64,000 bases of DNA from Ureibacillus thermophilus (GCF_042657185.1 NZ_JBHSNN010000063.1), one strand, 5' to 3'; positions 9,352 to 18,823 are shown, numbered from the stretch's first letter. The notes: generated from the letters alone by a model not told the origin. Made by a program: numbers and translations.

Positions 9352-10695
9352 TTATTTACCAAGCATGTTGCGAATTCTTTTAATTTCTTCCTGCAAGTGT
9401 TGATCCTCTTTCAACATTTTTTCAATCTTCTCGTGGGCATGAATGACCGTTGTATGGTCTCTTCCACCAAATTCTTCCCCTATTTTTGGCAAAGAAAAAT
9501 CCGTTAATTCTCTTGCTAAATACATAGCCACTTGTCGAGGGAAAGCAATGGATTTTGTACGTTTTTTTGAAGTAAAGTCTTCCAAACGAATGTTAAAGTG
9601 TTCCCCTACTACTTTTTGAATATCTTGGATTGTCACGGTTTTTGGTTTTGCATTTGGCATGATATCTTTTAAGGCTTCTTGCGCCAATTCTACGGTAATG
9701 TCTTGATTAACTAGGGATGAATAAGCAACGACACGAATCAATGCTCCTTCAAGTTCACGAATGTTTGTATCAATTTGATTCGCTATGTAGTGCATGACTT
9801 CGTTCGGTATATCGAGTCCATCTGCTTTTGCTTTTTTGCGCAAGATAGCAATACGAGTTTCTAAATCTGGAGGAGCTATGTCTGTAATCAATCCCCATTC
9901 GAATCGAGAGCGAAGACGATCTTCTAAAGTCGGAATTTCTTTTGGTGGACGGTCACTTGAAATGACGATTTGTTTTGATTCAGTATGCAATGTATTAAAT
10001 GTGTGGAAAAATTCTTCTTGAGTTGATTCTTTTCCAGCCAAAAATTGAATATCATCAATTAACAATACATCTACGCTGCGGTATTTATTCCGGAAATCCT
10101 CAGCCTTGTTGTCCCGAATGGAATTGATGAACTCATTTGTGAATTTTTCAGAAGACAAATACACTACTTTAGCATTTGGATTATGTTCAAGTACATAATG
10201 GCCGATTGCATGCATTAAATGGGTTTTTCCCAATCCCACACCACCGTAGATAAACAACGGATTATAAGCTTTTGCCGGCGCTTCTGCAACCGCTAGAGAA
10301 GCTGCATGGGCGAAACGATTACCAGAACCGATGACAAACGTATCAAAGGTGTATTTTGGATTCAGCATGCTATGGGCGTTATCCTGAGGTTCATTCGATT
10401 TGGTTTGAATGACTGGCGCCGGAATATCAAAATCTTCATTGTCCTGATCCTTTTGAACAACAAATTTAATATACAAGTCTTCCCCAGTTAATTCAGTTAA
10501 AATTCCCGCAATTAAATGGACATAGTGGTTTTCAAGCCATTCACGGGCAAAAGAAGTGGGCGCAGCAATGGTTACTTGATTTCCTTTATATGAGAGCAAT
10601 TTTGTAGATTTTAACCACGTCTCAAAGCTTGGTTTTGAAATTTGTTGCTCTACTCGGGCCAGAACATTGCTCCATAACTCGTCTAAACGTTCCAA
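9352..10695 (-). CDS. dnaA: Chromosomal replication initiator DnaA
   Basis: 447 aa. Domain I is N-terminal, domain II a short linker (about 85-110), domain III an AAA+ module with Walker A GGVGLGKTHLM and Walker B VDVLLIDDIQF, and domain IV the helix-turn-helix with the DnaA-box recognition signature GGRDHTTVIHA. The start codon is TTG at 10695, preceded by AAAGGAG 8 nt upstream. DnaA boxes lie on both sides of the gene, consistent with autoregulation and a bipartite origin. Confidence 0.98.
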   Translation of the reverse strand: MERLDELWSNVLARVEQQISKPSFETWLKSTKLLSYKGNQVTIAAPTSFAREWLENHYVHLIAGILTELTGEDLYIKFVVQKDQDNEDFDIPAPVIQTKSNEPQDNAHSMLNPKYTFDTFVIGSGNRFAHAASLAVAEAPAKAYNPLFIYGGVGLGKTHLMHAIGHYVLEHNPNAKVVYLSSEKFTNEFINSIRDNKAEDFRNKYRSVDVLLIDDIQFLAGKESTQEEFFHTFNTLHTESKQIVISSDRPPKEIPTLEDRLRSRFEWGLITDIAPPDLETRIAILRKKAKADGLDIPNEVMHYIANQIDTNIRELEGALIRVVAYSSLVNQDITVELAQEALKDIMPNAKPKTVTIQDIQKVVGEHFNIRLEDFTSKKRTKSIAFPRQVAMYLARELTDFSLPKIGEEFGGRDHTTVIHAHEKIEKMLKEDQHLQEEIKRIRNMLGK

Positions 10696-10792
10696 GCTTG
10701 TGACTCCTTTACTAAATATATTTTTTATCGAAAAAGAATAATTTTATGAAAACGAATCCATCCATAATTCATTAAAACACAAAATCACAACT

Positions 10793-11090
10793 TGTGGATA
10801 ACTTTTTTCCATAGGTTGTGATTAATTTTATCCACAAGTTATTAACAATTGGGGATAAAATATTTCCCAAGATATTTTTCCACAAGATAAAGCACAAATA
10901 TCCTATCAAAAAAATAGCATTGTTTCAATAGTTCGATAAAGTTATCCACAACACTTGATAGTATTCACAATTTACTTTTCCACAAGGTATGATTATGTGT
11001 AAAAATTGTTTATAACAATTGTGGATAAAAAAATCCACAAAAAAATTATCCACAAAATCTTGTTAGTATCTACAGATTTATTGTGGATAA
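10793..11090. other. oriC part 1: DnaA-box cluster upstream of dnaA
   Basis: Six perfect DnaA boxes: TGTGGATAA at 10793, 11020 and 11082, and TTATCCACA at 10828, 10942 and 11046. There are also near matches (for example TGTGATTAA at 10817). The whole dnaA-rpmH interval (10696-11239) is AT-rich with no coding signal. Arrangement is as in the incA/incB side of Bacillus oriC. The dnaA promoter must lie within it. Confidence 0.92.
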
Positions 11091-11150
11091 TTTATAAAAA
11101 ATTTTGAAAATAATGTTGTTGAAAATAAACAAGCTTTCTTTAATAGCTAT

Positions 11151-11180
11151 TTGACAATATGATTGTAATTTTTATATAAT
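11151..11180 (+). promoter_or_regulatory. rpmH promoter
   Basis: TTGACA (11151-11156), an 18-bp spacer and TATAAT (11175-11180), about 60 bp before the rpmH start. Both hexamers are perfect. Confidence 0.8.
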
Positions 11181-11239
11181 ATTCAAGTCTATATGCAAAT
11201 TTTGAAATAGAATAATCACTTTTGGAGGTGTAAATATAG

Positions 11240-11374
11240 ATGAAACGCACATATCAACCATCAAAACTTAAGCGTAAAAAAGAACACGGATTCCGTAAAC
11301 GTATGAGCACAAAAAATGGTCGCAAAGTTTTAGCAGCACGTCGTCGTAAAGGAAGAAAAGTGTTATCAGCATAA
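11240..11374 (+). CDS. rpmH: 50S ribosomal protein L34
   Basis: 44 aa, strongly basic: begins MKRTYQPSKLKRKKEHGF and ends GRKVLSA, the universal L34 pattern. GGAGGTG precedes the ATG. It is the first gene to the right of oriC, directly upstream of rnpA as in nearly all bacteria. Confidence 0.98.
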   Translation: MKRTYQPSKLKRKKEHGFRKRMSTKNGRKVLAARRRKGRKVLSA

Positions 11375-11376
11375 GT

Positions 11377-11405
11377 CCACTGAGTTTTCAGTGGTCTTTT
11401 TTTTC
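11377..11405 (+). terminator. Intrinsic terminator/attenuator between rpmH and rnpA
   Basis: Stem CCACTGA / TCAGTGG with a GTTT loop, then TCTTTTTTTTCT. It lies in the 67-bp rpmH-rnpA gap. Partial termination here would give more L34 than RNase P protein. Confidence 0.8.
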
Positions 11406-11441
11406 TCAATTTACTAACGAAATGGAAAAGCAGGTGATCGA

Positions 11442-11798
11442 GTGAGAAAACGCCAGAGGATAAAAAAGGATAAAGAATTTCAACGGGTGTTTAAAGAAGG
11501 GAAATCTTACGCTAATCGCCAGTTTGTTGTATATTGTTTACCGAAAGAAGGACAAAAAGAATTTCGAATTGGTCTTTCAGTGGGGAAAAAAATTGGGAAT
11601 GCTGTTACACGGAATCAAGTGAAGCGTTATATTCGGCAAGTGTTTCTAGAGTTAAAAGAAGAGATTCGGCAAGATATGGACTATATTATTATCGCAAGAT
11701 TACCAGCGGCCAAATTAAATTATCACGAAACAAGAAAAAGTTTAGAGCATGTATTGAAAATTGCGAAAGTGTTGAATCGTAAAAAAAGTGAAAATTGA
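11442..11798 (+). CDS. rnpA: Ribonuclease P protein component
   Basis: 118 aa. It is the protein cofactor of RNase P for tRNA 5' maturation. It shows the basic RNA-binding signature NAVTRNQVKRYIRQVF and the N-terminal RIKKDKEFQRVFKEGKSY. The start codon is GTG at 11442, supported by AGGTGATC upstream. Confidence 0.97.
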   Translation: MRKRQRIKKDKEFQRVFKEGKSYANRQFVVYCLPKEGQKEFRIGLSVGKKIGNAVTRNQVKRYIRQVFLELKEEIRQDMDYIIIARLPAAKLNYHETRKSLEHVLKIAKVLNRKKSEN

Positions 11799-11925
11799 TT
11801 TTTGTAAGCGTCACCAAACCTGAGAAGACTGAGGATGGAAAAACTCTAGAGTATTGACGTAAAAACATGGTAAAATAGCTAAAGGTAATGAATAGAAGAT
11901 CTGTAGAACTGTAGGAGGACGAGCG

Positions 11926-12705
11926 TTGAAAAAAAAATATTGGATACTACTCACTTTATCATTAGCCGCTGTTTTACTTAGCGGATGTACTGAGTATAAT
12001 GAACCGATTTCATCAGACAGCAAAGGTTTTTGGAATCAATTTATTGTCTGGCCAATCGTATCCTCTATAAAATATTTCGCTGATGTATTTGGATCTTATG
12101 GATTAGGAATCATCGCAGTAACGATTATTATTCGATTGGCAATTCTTCCGTTGACAATCAAACAAGTGCAAAGCTCCAAAAAAATGCAAGAATTGCGCCC
12201 ACAAATGCAGGAACTTCAAAAGAAATATAGTTCAAAAGATGCGGTTACACAACAAAAGTATCAACAAGAATTAATGGAATTGATGAGAACAAGCGGCGTC
12301 AATCCAATGATGGGATGTTTGCCAGCTTTAATCCAAATGCCGATTATCATCGGACTGTATCATGCGATTAGCCGCATGAATGTAACAACTGAGTTTGAGC
12401 TAGGAACATTTCTCATTTTCCCATTGGCGGAACCTAGTATCATTCTTGCAATTACAGCAGGGGTAATTCAATATATTGTATTAATGACTGGTCCAGCAGT
12501 GGACAATCCTCAAATGAAGGTAATGCTCTATATCATGCCGATTATGATTATTGGGTTCGGTATGGTGTTACCGGCAGCATTATCATTATATTGGGTAGTC
12601 GGAAATATAATTTCAGTAGTTCAAAATCTATTTATTTATAAAAAACCTTGGGAAAAGAAAGAAGAAAATGATAAACCTGCGACAACTGGAGGCTTGAAAA
12701 AGTGA
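11926..12705 (+). CDS. spoIIIJ: Membrane protein insertase YidC1 / SpoIIIJ
   Basis: 259 aa lipoprotein-type YidC. TTG start with AGGAGG 7 nt upstream. The signal peptide has lipobox LLSGC, with Cys21 as the predicted lipidated residue. Five transmembrane segments include the conserved arginine region IIIRLAILPLTIKQVQSSKKM and the MGCLPALIQMPIIIGLYHAI segment. It inserts membrane proteins with or without Sec and is needed for sigma-G activation in Bacillus sporulation. It overlaps jag by 4 bp (GTGA). Confidence 0.95.
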   Translation: MKKKYWILLTLSLAAVLLSGCTEYNEPISSDSKGFWNQFIVWPIVSSIKYFADVFGSYGLGIIAVTIIIRLAILPLTIKQVQSSKKMQELRPQMQELQKKYSSKDAVTQQKYQQELMELMRTSGVNPMMGCLPALIQMPIIIGLYHAISRMNVTTEFELGTFLIFPLAEPSIILAITAGVIQYIVLMTGPAVDNPQMKVMLYIMPIMIIGFGMVLPAALSLYWVVGNIISVVQNLFIYKKPWEKKEENDKPATTGGLKK

Positions 12706-13466
12706 AACAAATTACGCAAACTGGCGCAACGAAGGAAGAAGCGATTTTCTTAGCGTTACAAAAGCTCGGCGTAACACGTGATCAAGTGGAAATTGAAGTA
12801 TTGCAAGAAGCAAAAAAGGGATTTTTAGGATTTGGTGCCCGTCCGGCGGAAATTCGTGTCACTGTGATGGAACCGAAAGAAGAAACAAAAGCACAAGAAG
12901 AAGTGGCTTTGGAAGAAAAAGAAGAACGAGCAACAGTTGTTGAAGCAGTTGAAGAAAACAAAGCCGTGATAGAAAATGCAGAACTATCCAATGATGAACC
13001 CAAAGAAGATTATTTAGATCCAATCGAAAGTGCTAAACAATATTTAACGGACATTGCAAAAACAATGGGGATTCATGACTTGAAAATCGAAACAGAAACA
13101 GAAGGAAAAACGATTCTTTTTAATTTGGAAAGCGAAAAAGCGGCGCTCCTCATCGGAAAACATGGCAGCAATTTAAATGCATTGCAGCAATTAACCCAAT
13201 TAGTGGTAAGCAAAAATGCCAAAACCTATGTAACCGTGAGATTGGATATAGAAAATTATCGCGAACGGCGTCAAATAGCATTAGAAAAATTAGCTGAGAA
13301 AATGGCGGATAGAGCGATTCGAACAGGCAAAAAAGTTTCATTAGAGCCAATGCCTTCGTACGAAAGAAAAATTATTCATAACGCTTTAGCCAATCGGTTA
13401 GATGTAGAAACGTATTCAGAAGGGATAGAGCCGAACCGCCATTTAGTCATTGAACCAGTGAAATAA
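12702..13466 (+). CDS. jag: RNA-binding protein KhpB/Jag (Jag-N, KH, R3H)
   Basis: 254 aa, GTG start overlapping the spoIIIJ stop. The N-terminal Jag domain (about 1-55, with KKGFLGFGARPAEIRV) is followed by an acidic Glu-rich linker (about 60-105). A type-II KH domain with GKHGSNLNALQQL comes next, and a C-terminal R3H domain with RENYR-like R-x3-H chemistry ending in SEGIEPNRHLVIEP. It pairs with KhpA to bind RNAs and affects cell division in Firmicutes. Family assignment is secure; targets are unknown. Confidence 0.94.
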   Translation: MKQITQTGATKEEAIFLALQKLGVTRDQVEIEVLQEAKKGFLGFGARPAEIRVTVMEPKEETKAQEEVALEEKEERATVVEAVEENKAVIENAELSNDEPKEDYLDPIESAKQYLTDIAKTMGIHDLKIETETEGKTILFNLESEKAALLIGKHGSNLNALQQLTQLVVSKNAKTYVTVRLDIENYRERRQIALEKLAEKMADRAIRTGKKVSLEPMPSYERKIIHNALANRLDVETYSEGIEPNRHLVIEPVK

Positions 13467-13474
13467 TAATTTTT

Positions 13475-13507
13475 GGGATCTATCGGAAAAGATAGATCTC
13501 TTTTTTT
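13475..13507 (+). terminator. Intrinsic terminator after jag
   Basis: Ten-bp stem GGGATCTATC / GATAGATCTC (13475-13484 and 13491-13500, one G-U), GAAAA-type loop, then TTTTTTT. Confidence 0.88.
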
Positions 13508-13531
13508 ATGTTCAAACGATCTAATTTTTAA

Positions 13532-13633
13532 ATATCCACATGTGGATAATGTACTATACTTTCGATTTAATGTAATTTGTGTTAATCTATTTTGTTAGTG
13601 AGAAAGTTCGGTGAGTTGTCCACAAGTGGATAA
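13532..13633. other. Two inverted DnaA-box pairs upstream of mnmE
   Basis: ATATCCACA-TGTGGATAA (13532-13549) is a head-to-head palindrome with one perfect box. TTGTCCACAAGTGGATAA (13616-13633) is a second, looser pair immediately before the mnmE RBS. They sit about 4 kb from oriC and look like a DnaA binding region that could affect mnmE expression. Confidence 0.6.
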
Positions 13634-13650
13634 TTAAAGGAGTGAAAGAT

Positions 13651-15036
13651 TTGGAAACAGATACAATTGCAGCGATATCCACACCGATGGGCGAAGGAGC
13701 CATTGCCATTGTTCGCTTGAGCGGGGATGAAGCCATTCAAATTGTGGATAAACTATTCAAATCGCCAAATAATAAAAAATTGCAAGACCAGCCAACCCAT
13801 ACAATTCATTACGGCCATTTAATTGATCCGAAAACGGGAAAAATAGTAGAAGAAGTCATGGTATCAGTTATGAGGGCGCCAAAAACATTTACTCGAGAGG
13901 ATATTGTTGAAATCAACTGCCATGGAGGTATTGTATCTGTCAATCGAGTGTTGAATTTAGTATTAAGAAATGGTGCAAGATTAGCTGAACCTGGAGAATT
14001 CACAAAACGCGCTTTCTTAAATGGACGGATTGATTTGTCGCAAGCTGAAGCCGTCATGGATTTAATTCGTGCGAAAACGGACCGCGCAATGAATATTGCG
14101 CTTAACCAAATGGAAGGAAGACTTTCAAAGTTAATTAAAGAGTTGCGCCAAGCCTTGATTGAAACACTGGCCCATGTGGAAGTAAATATCGATTATCCGG
14201 AGTACGATGATGTAGAAGAAATAACCATTCCAATGCTGCTTGAAAAGTGCACATGGGTGAGGGAGGAAATAAAAAAATTACTTCAAACGTCCAGCCAAGG
14301 AAAAATACTGCGTGAAGGACTGTCAACGGTGATTTTGGGAAGACCAAATGTGGGGAAATCATCGTTATTAAACACATTGGTGCAGGAAAATAAAGCAATT
14401 GTCACAGATATAGCGGGTACAACTCGTGATATTATAGAAGAGTATGTCAATATTCGAGGAGTTCCTTTGCGTTTAGTGGATACGGCTGGCATCCGTGAAA
14501 CGGAAGATATCGTTGAACGGATAGGGGTAGAGAGATCACGCCAAGTGTTAAAAGAAGCAGACTTGATTTTGCTCGTATTAAACGGGGCAGAACCTTTGAC
14601 AGAAGAAGATGAACGATTGTTTGAAACCATTCAAAATATGAATTTCATCGTTGTGGTGAATAAAACAGATTTACCACAAAAAATCGATTTAAATAAAGTG
14701 AAGGACCTTGCAAACGGAAGAAAAATTGTGACGACTTCTTTATTGAAAGAAGAAGGCGTAGAGGAGTTGGAAGAAGCGATTGCTGAACTATTCTTTGAAG
14801 GGCAAATCGAACCGGATGATTTAACGTATGTTTCCAATGCGCGTCATATTTCCGTATTGCAGCAGGCTTTGGATGCGATTGAAGATGCAATCGAATCAGC
14901 AGAAGCCGGGGTGCCTGTCGATATTGTTCAAATTGACATAACAAGAACGTGGGAATTGCTTGGTGAAATCATCGGCGACACAGTGCACGAAAGTTTGATT
15001 GATCAATTGTTCTCGCAATTCTGTTTAGGAAAATAA
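13651..15036 (+). CDS. mnmE: tRNA uridine-5-carboxymethylaminomethyl GTPase MnmE
   Basis: 461 aa. With MnmG it modifies wobble U34 of tRNAs. It has an N-terminal formyl-THF-binding domain, a helical domain with an inserted G domain (GRPNVGKSSLLN, DTAGIRET, NKTD) and the C-terminal catalytic Cys in FCLGK. An in-frame GTG at 13642 abuts the RBS, whereas TTG at 13651 has AAAGGAG 8 nt upstream and gives the family-typical start METDTIAAIST, so I prefer the TTG. Confidence 0.95.
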   Translation: METDTIAAISTPMGEGAIAIVRLSGDEAIQIVDKLFKSPNNKKLQDQPTHTIHYGHLIDPKTGKIVEEVMVSVMRAPKTFTREDIVEINCHGGIVSVNRVLNLVLRNGARLAEPGEFTKRAFLNGRIDLSQAEAVMDLIRAKTDRAMNIALNQMEGRLSKLIKELRQALIETLAHVEVNIDYPEYDDVEEITIPMLLEKCTWVREEIKKLLQTSSQGKILREGLSTVILGRPNVGKSSLLNTLVQENKAIVTDIAGTTRDIIEEYVNIRGVPLRLVDTAGIRETEDIVERIGVERSRQVLKEADLILLVLNGAEPLTEEDERLFETIQNMNFIVVVNKTDLPQKIDLNKVKDLANGRKIVTTSLLKEEGVEELEEAIAELFFEGQIEPDDLTYVSNARHISVLQQALDAIEDAIESAEAGVPVDIVQIDITRTWELLGEIIGDTVHESLIDQLFSQFCLGK

Positions 15037-15073
15037 ATGGAAACTTACAAATAGAAGGGAAGATTTTTTCGGC

Positions 15074-16966
15074 ATGACAAATTATGAAGCTGGAATGTAT
15101 GATGTCATTGTAGTCGGTGCAGGTCATGCTGGCGTTGAAGCAGCCCATGCCGCTGCAAAATTAGGGGCAAAAACCCTAATGCTAACAATCAGCTTAGAAA
15201 ATATCGCTTTTATGCCTTGCAACCCATCCATTGGAGGTCCTGCAAAAGGCATTGTTGTTCGTGAAATTGACGCATTGGGTGGATTAATGGCAAAAGTCAT
15301 TGATAGAACCCACATTCAAATGAGGATGTTAAACACAGGAAAAGGACCGGCCGTTCGGGCGTTGAGAGCTCAAGCAGATAAAGTATTATATCAGCGGGAA
15401 ATGAAACGAATCCTGGAACAACAGGAAAATCTCCAAATTCAGCAAGCATTAGTAGAAGAATTGATTATAGAAGATGGAGAAGTAAAAGGGGTCGTTACAA
15501 GAACAGGCGGAGTTTTCCGAGCAAAAGCGGTCATTTTAACAACCGGTACGTATTTGCGCGGTGAAATTATTATCGGCGATATTAAATATTCAAGCGGACC
15601 TAACAATATGCAGCCTTCCATCAAGCTTGCTGACCAATTGAAAGAATTAGGTTTTGATATTGTCCGTTTTAAAACGGGAACACCTCCTCGTTTAAATGGT
15701 AGAACTGTCGACTATAGTAAAATGGAAATCCAACCTGGAGACGACGTGCCAAGAGCATTCAGTTATGAAACGACGGAATATATTATGGACCAAATTCCAT
15801 GTTGGTTAACATATACATCACCGGAAACTCACCAAATTATCAACAGCAATTTAGATAAAGCGCCAATGTTTACGGGTCTTATTACAGGGCCTGGTCCAAG
15901 ATATTGTCCTTCCATTGAAACGAAAGTCGTTCGTTTTAACGATAAACCTCGCCACCAAATTTTTATTGAACCAGAAGGGCGAGAAACGGATGAAGTTTAC
16001 GTGCAAGGATTGTCAACGAGCATGCCGGAAGATATTCAATTAAAAATGATTGCTTCCATTCCTGGTTTGGAAAATGCTCAAATGATGCGCCCTGGATATG
16101 CAATTGAGTATGATGCGATTGTCCCTACTCAATTGTGGCCAACCCTTGAAACAAAACGAATTAAAAATCTTTATACAGCGGGTCAAATCAATGGTACAAG
16201 CGGTTATGAAGAAGCGGCTGGCCAAGGGATTATTGCAGGCTTAAATGCAGCATTAAAAATTCTAGGAAAAGAAGAGGTTATTTTAAAACGCTCAGAAGCT
16301 TATATCGGCGTATTAATCGATGATTTAGTGACAAAAGGTACGAATGAACCTTATCGTTTATTGACATCCCGAGCAGAATACCGCTTGCTTCTTCGCCATG
16401 ACAATGCAGACTTGCGTTTAACAGAGATTGGTTATAAAGTAGGTTTAATTTCAGAAGAACGTTATCAAAGATTCTTGAAAAAGAAAGAACAAATCGAAAA
16501 TGAAATGGCGCGTCTCCGTGAAGTGATCATCAAGCCAAACGAAAAAACGCAGGAAGTGATTCGTTCAGTTGGAGGGTCTGAACTAAAAGATGGAATTCGT
16601 GCGGCGGACTTGTTGAAACGTCCTGAAATGAATTACGACATAGTGGCATCACTGACTCCGCCGGAAGAAGAATTAAGTGAAGAAGTAAAAGAGCAAGTGG
16701 AAATCCAAATCAAATATGAAGGCTATATCCAAAAGGCATTGCAGCAAGTAGAAAGACTTCATAAATTAGAAAGCAAAAAAATACCTGAAGATATTGATTA
16801 TGATGATGTGCCGAACTTAGCATCGGAAGCCCGCGAAAAATTAAAAGAAGTGCGTCCATTAACAATTGCTCAAGCATCGCGCATTTCCGGAGTCAATCCA
16901 GCCGATATTTCCATTTTGCTTGTATACATTGAACAAGGGAAAATTAAAAGGATCAGTAATTCATAA
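15074..16966 (+). CDS. mnmG: tRNA uridine-5-carboxymethylaminomethyl modification enzyme MnmG (GidA)
   Basis: 630 aa FAD enzyme, partner of MnmE. Dinucleotide-binding motif VIVVGAGHAGVEAAHAAA at about residue 10, the GidA signature GPRYCPSIETKVVRF and the C-terminal helical domain (RISGVNPADISILLVYIEQ) are present. It lies 37 bp after mnmE with a weak RBS. A later ATG (MYDVIVVGAG) is possible, but the longer form matches the family N-terminus. Confidence 0.97.
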   Translation: MTNYEAGMYDVIVVGAGHAGVEAAHAAAKLGAKTLMLTISLENIAFMPCNPSIGGPAKGIVVREIDALGGLMAKVIDRTHIQMRMLNTGKGPAVRALRAQADKVLYQREMKRILEQQENLQIQQALVEELIIEDGEVKGVVTRTGGVFRAKAVILTTGTYLRGEIIIGDIKYSSGPNNMQPSIKLADQLKELGFDIVRFKTGTPPRLNGRTVDYSKMEIQPGDDVPRAFSYETTEYIMDQIPCWLTYTSPETHQIINSNLDKAPMFTGLITGPGPRYCPSIETKVVRFNDKPRHQIFIEPEGRETDEVYVQGLSTSMPEDIQLKMIASIPGLENAQMMRPGYAIEYDAIVPTQLWPTLETKRIKNLYTAGQINGTSGYEEAAGQGIIAGLNAALKILGKEEVILKRSEAYIGVLIDDLVTKGTNEPYRLLTSRAEYRLLLRHDNADLRLTEIGYKVGLISEERYQRFLKKKEQIENEMARLREVIIKPNEKTQEVIRSVGGSELKDGIRAADLLKRPEMNYDIVASLTPPEEELSEEVKEQVEIQIKYEGYIQKALQQVERLHKLESKKIPEDIDYDDVPNLASEAREKLKEVRPLTIAQASRISGVNPADISILLVYIEQGKIKRISNS

Positions 16967-16969
16967 CAA

Positions 16970-17005
16970 AATAAGCGTTCGAGCTTCTTTTCTCGAACGC
17001 TTATT
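16970..17005 (+). terminator. Intrinsic terminator between mnmG and rsmG
   Basis: Long stem AATAAGCGTTCGAG / CTCGAACGCTTATT, loop CTTCTTTT. The T-tract is modest (ATTTG), so readthrough into rsmG is likely. Confidence 0.7.
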
Positions 17006-17041
17006 TGTATATAAAACACTTCGAATGAAAAGGAGTAAAAA

Positions 17042-17758
17042 ATGAACGAGCAACTTTTTATCCAAAGCTTAAAAAACAATGGAATTGAGTTGAACGAAAC
17101 GCAGATTGAACAATTTCGAAAATACTTTGAAATTCTTGTTGAATGGAACGAAAAAATGAATTTAACGGCGATTACGGATTTTGAAGGGGTATATTTAAAA
17201 CATTTTTACGATTCTATCAGTGCAGCCATTTATTTTGATTTTACAAAAGTGAAAACCCTTTGTGATGTTGGTGCTGGGGCTGGTTTTCCAAGCATTCCTT
17301 TAAAAATATGCTTCCCTCATTTACAGGTTACCATCGTGGATTCATTAAATAAACGTATTACCTTTTTAAATCATTTAAGCGAACAATTAAACTTAACAAA
17401 CTGCCGCTTTGTTCATGCAAGAGCGGAAGAATTCGGACAAAATCCTGCGTATCGTGAACAATTTGACATTGTCACAGCAAGAGCTGTAGCACGTTTAAAT
17501 GTGCTTGCGGAACTATGCATTCCTTTAGCAAAAATAGGAGGACAGTTTCTTGCATTAAAAGCGGCTGCAGCCGATGAAGAATATAAAGAAGCTAAAAAAG
17601 CAATTCAAGTGCTCGGAGCGTCATTAAAAGAAAAATTTGATTATCACTTGCCGATTGAAAATAGTGAACGGACTATTTTTGTATTTAATAAAATCAAAAA
17701 TACGCCGAAAAAATATCCGAGAAAACCTGGTGTGCCAAACAAATCGCCAATAAAATAG
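17042..17758 (+). CDS. rsmG: 16S rRNA (guanine527-N7)-methyltransferase
   Basis: 238 aa. SAM-dependent methyltransferase of 16S G527; its loss gives low-level streptomycin resistance in several bacteria. SAM-binding motif CDVGAGAGFPSIPLKI near residue 75, and VTARAVARLNVL further on. ATG with AAAAGGAG 6 nt upstream. The tail after residue 220 is basic and proline-rich. Gene order mnmG-rsmG-noc is typical of Bacillales. Confidence 0.97.
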   Translation: MNEQLFIQSLKNNGIELNETQIEQFRKYFEILVEWNEKMNLTAITDFEGVYLKHFYDSISAAIYFDFTKVKTLCDVGAGAGFPSIPLKICFPHLQVTIVDSLNKRITFLNHLSEQLNLTNCRFVHARAEEFGQNPAYREQFDIVTARAVARLNVLAELCIPLAKIGGQFLALKAAAADEEYKEAKKAIQVLGASLKEKFDYHLPIENSERTIFVFNKIKNTPKKYPRKPGVPNKSPIK

Positions 17759-17778
17759 AAATGCGATGTTTTATGCTG

Positions 17779-17794
17779 CGTTCCACGTGAAACT
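17779..17794. promoter_or_regulatory. parS-like site upstream of noc
   Basis: CGTTCCACGTGAAACT matches the accepted parS form TGTTCCACGTGAAACA except at the two outermost bases; the CACGTG core and GAAAC arm are kept. The 17759-17936 interval otherwise holds AT-rich promoter-type sequence without a gene. Confidence 0.7.
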
Positions 17795-17936
17795 ATAAAT
17801 ATAAAAATTTTGCAAATCATAAAATATTATATTATCGATTTAATAGATTTTACTTCTATTACACTCTGTACAATTCATATAGAATATTAAATAATAAAAT
17901 ATAGCGCAGATAGTTTCCAAAAGGTGGTGCCAATGA

Positions 17937-18803
17937 ATGAAAAGTCCTTTTTCACGATTTTTTGGGGGCGGGGAAAAACTAGCTTCTGAAAAAAAAAGTG
18001 AAATTGAATTGGAAGATAAAGTAGTCAAAATTCCGATTGATCAAATCGTACCGAACCGATACCAGCCACGCACTATTTTTGATGAAGAAAAAATAGAAGA
18101 ATTATCGAGAACGATTCATACACATGGTGTTATTCAGCCCATCGTTGTTCGGCGTTTAGAAGATAACCGATATGAAATTATTGCAGGAGAAAGACGCTAT
18201 CGTGCGATCAAAAAATTAAATTGGACGGAAGTTCCTGCCATTGTCCGGGATTTGAACGATAAAGAAACAGCTTCCATTGCCTTAATTGAAAATTTGCAGC
18301 GGGAAGAATTGACAGCCATTGAAGAAGCACTAGCTTATCAGCAATTAATTGAACTTCATCACTTAACCCAAGAAGCGCTAGCTCAACGCCTAGGAAAAGG
18401 GCAGTCCACCATTGCAAATAAATTAAGATTATTAAAACTGCCAAAGTATGTGCAAGATGCCATATTGAAGCGGGAAATTACTGAGCGGCATGCAAGAGCT
18501 TTAATTAGTGTGAAAGAAGAAGAATTGCAAAATCAATTGGTTGATTTAATTAAAGAAAATGATTGGAACGTTCGCCAACTTGAAGAGTATATACAACAAT
18601 TAAACAAATCTGATGAAAAAGAGGAAGAGAAAAAGACAAAACCGAAGCGAAAAGCGATCAGCAAAGACATCCGCATTGCATTAAATACTATCAAACAATC
18701 ATTATCAATGGTGTCAAAAAGCGGTATTCGTATAAAAACGGAAGAAGAAGATACAGATGATTATTATCAAATCATTGTGAAAATACCTAAGAAAAAATCT
18801 TGA
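17937..18803 (+). CDS. noc: Nucleoid occlusion protein Noc
   Basis: 288 aa ParB-family protein. It starts with the Noc membrane-targeting amphipathic segment (MKSPFSRFFGGGEK). Next come the ParB/Srx N-terminal CTPase fold (PNRYQPRTIF, IAGERRYRAI, ENLQREELTAIEEA) and a helix-turn-helix (QRLGKGQSTIANKLRLLKLP). It prevents FtsZ assembly over the nucleoid. It is distinguished from Spo0J by the N-terminal helix and by its place next to rsmG. The start at 17937 matches the family N-terminus. Confidence 0.94.
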   Translation: MKSPFSRFFGGGEKLASEKKSEIELEDKVVKIPIDQIVPNRYQPRTIFDEEKIEELSRTIHTHGVIQPIVVRRLEDNRYEIIAGERRYRAIKKLNWTEVPAIVRDLNDKETASIALIENLQREELTAIEEALAYQQLIELHHLTQEALAQRLGKGQSTIANKLRLLKLPKYVQDAILKREITERHARALISVKEEELQNQLVDLIKENDWNVRQLEEYIQQLNKSDEKEEEKKTKPKRKAISKDIRIALNTIKQSLSMVSKSGIRIKTEEEDTDDYYQIIVKIPKKKS

Positions 18804-18804
18804 T

Positions 18805-18820
18805 TGTTCCATGTGAAACG
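18805..18820. promoter_or_regulatory. Degenerate parS-like site after noc
   Basis: TGTTCCATGTGAAACG differs from TGTTCCACGTGAAACA at two positions, one of them in the core. It lies between noc and soj, only about 1 kb from the previous parS-like site. Binding is uncertain. Confidence 0.45.
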
Positions 18821-18823
18821 ATA

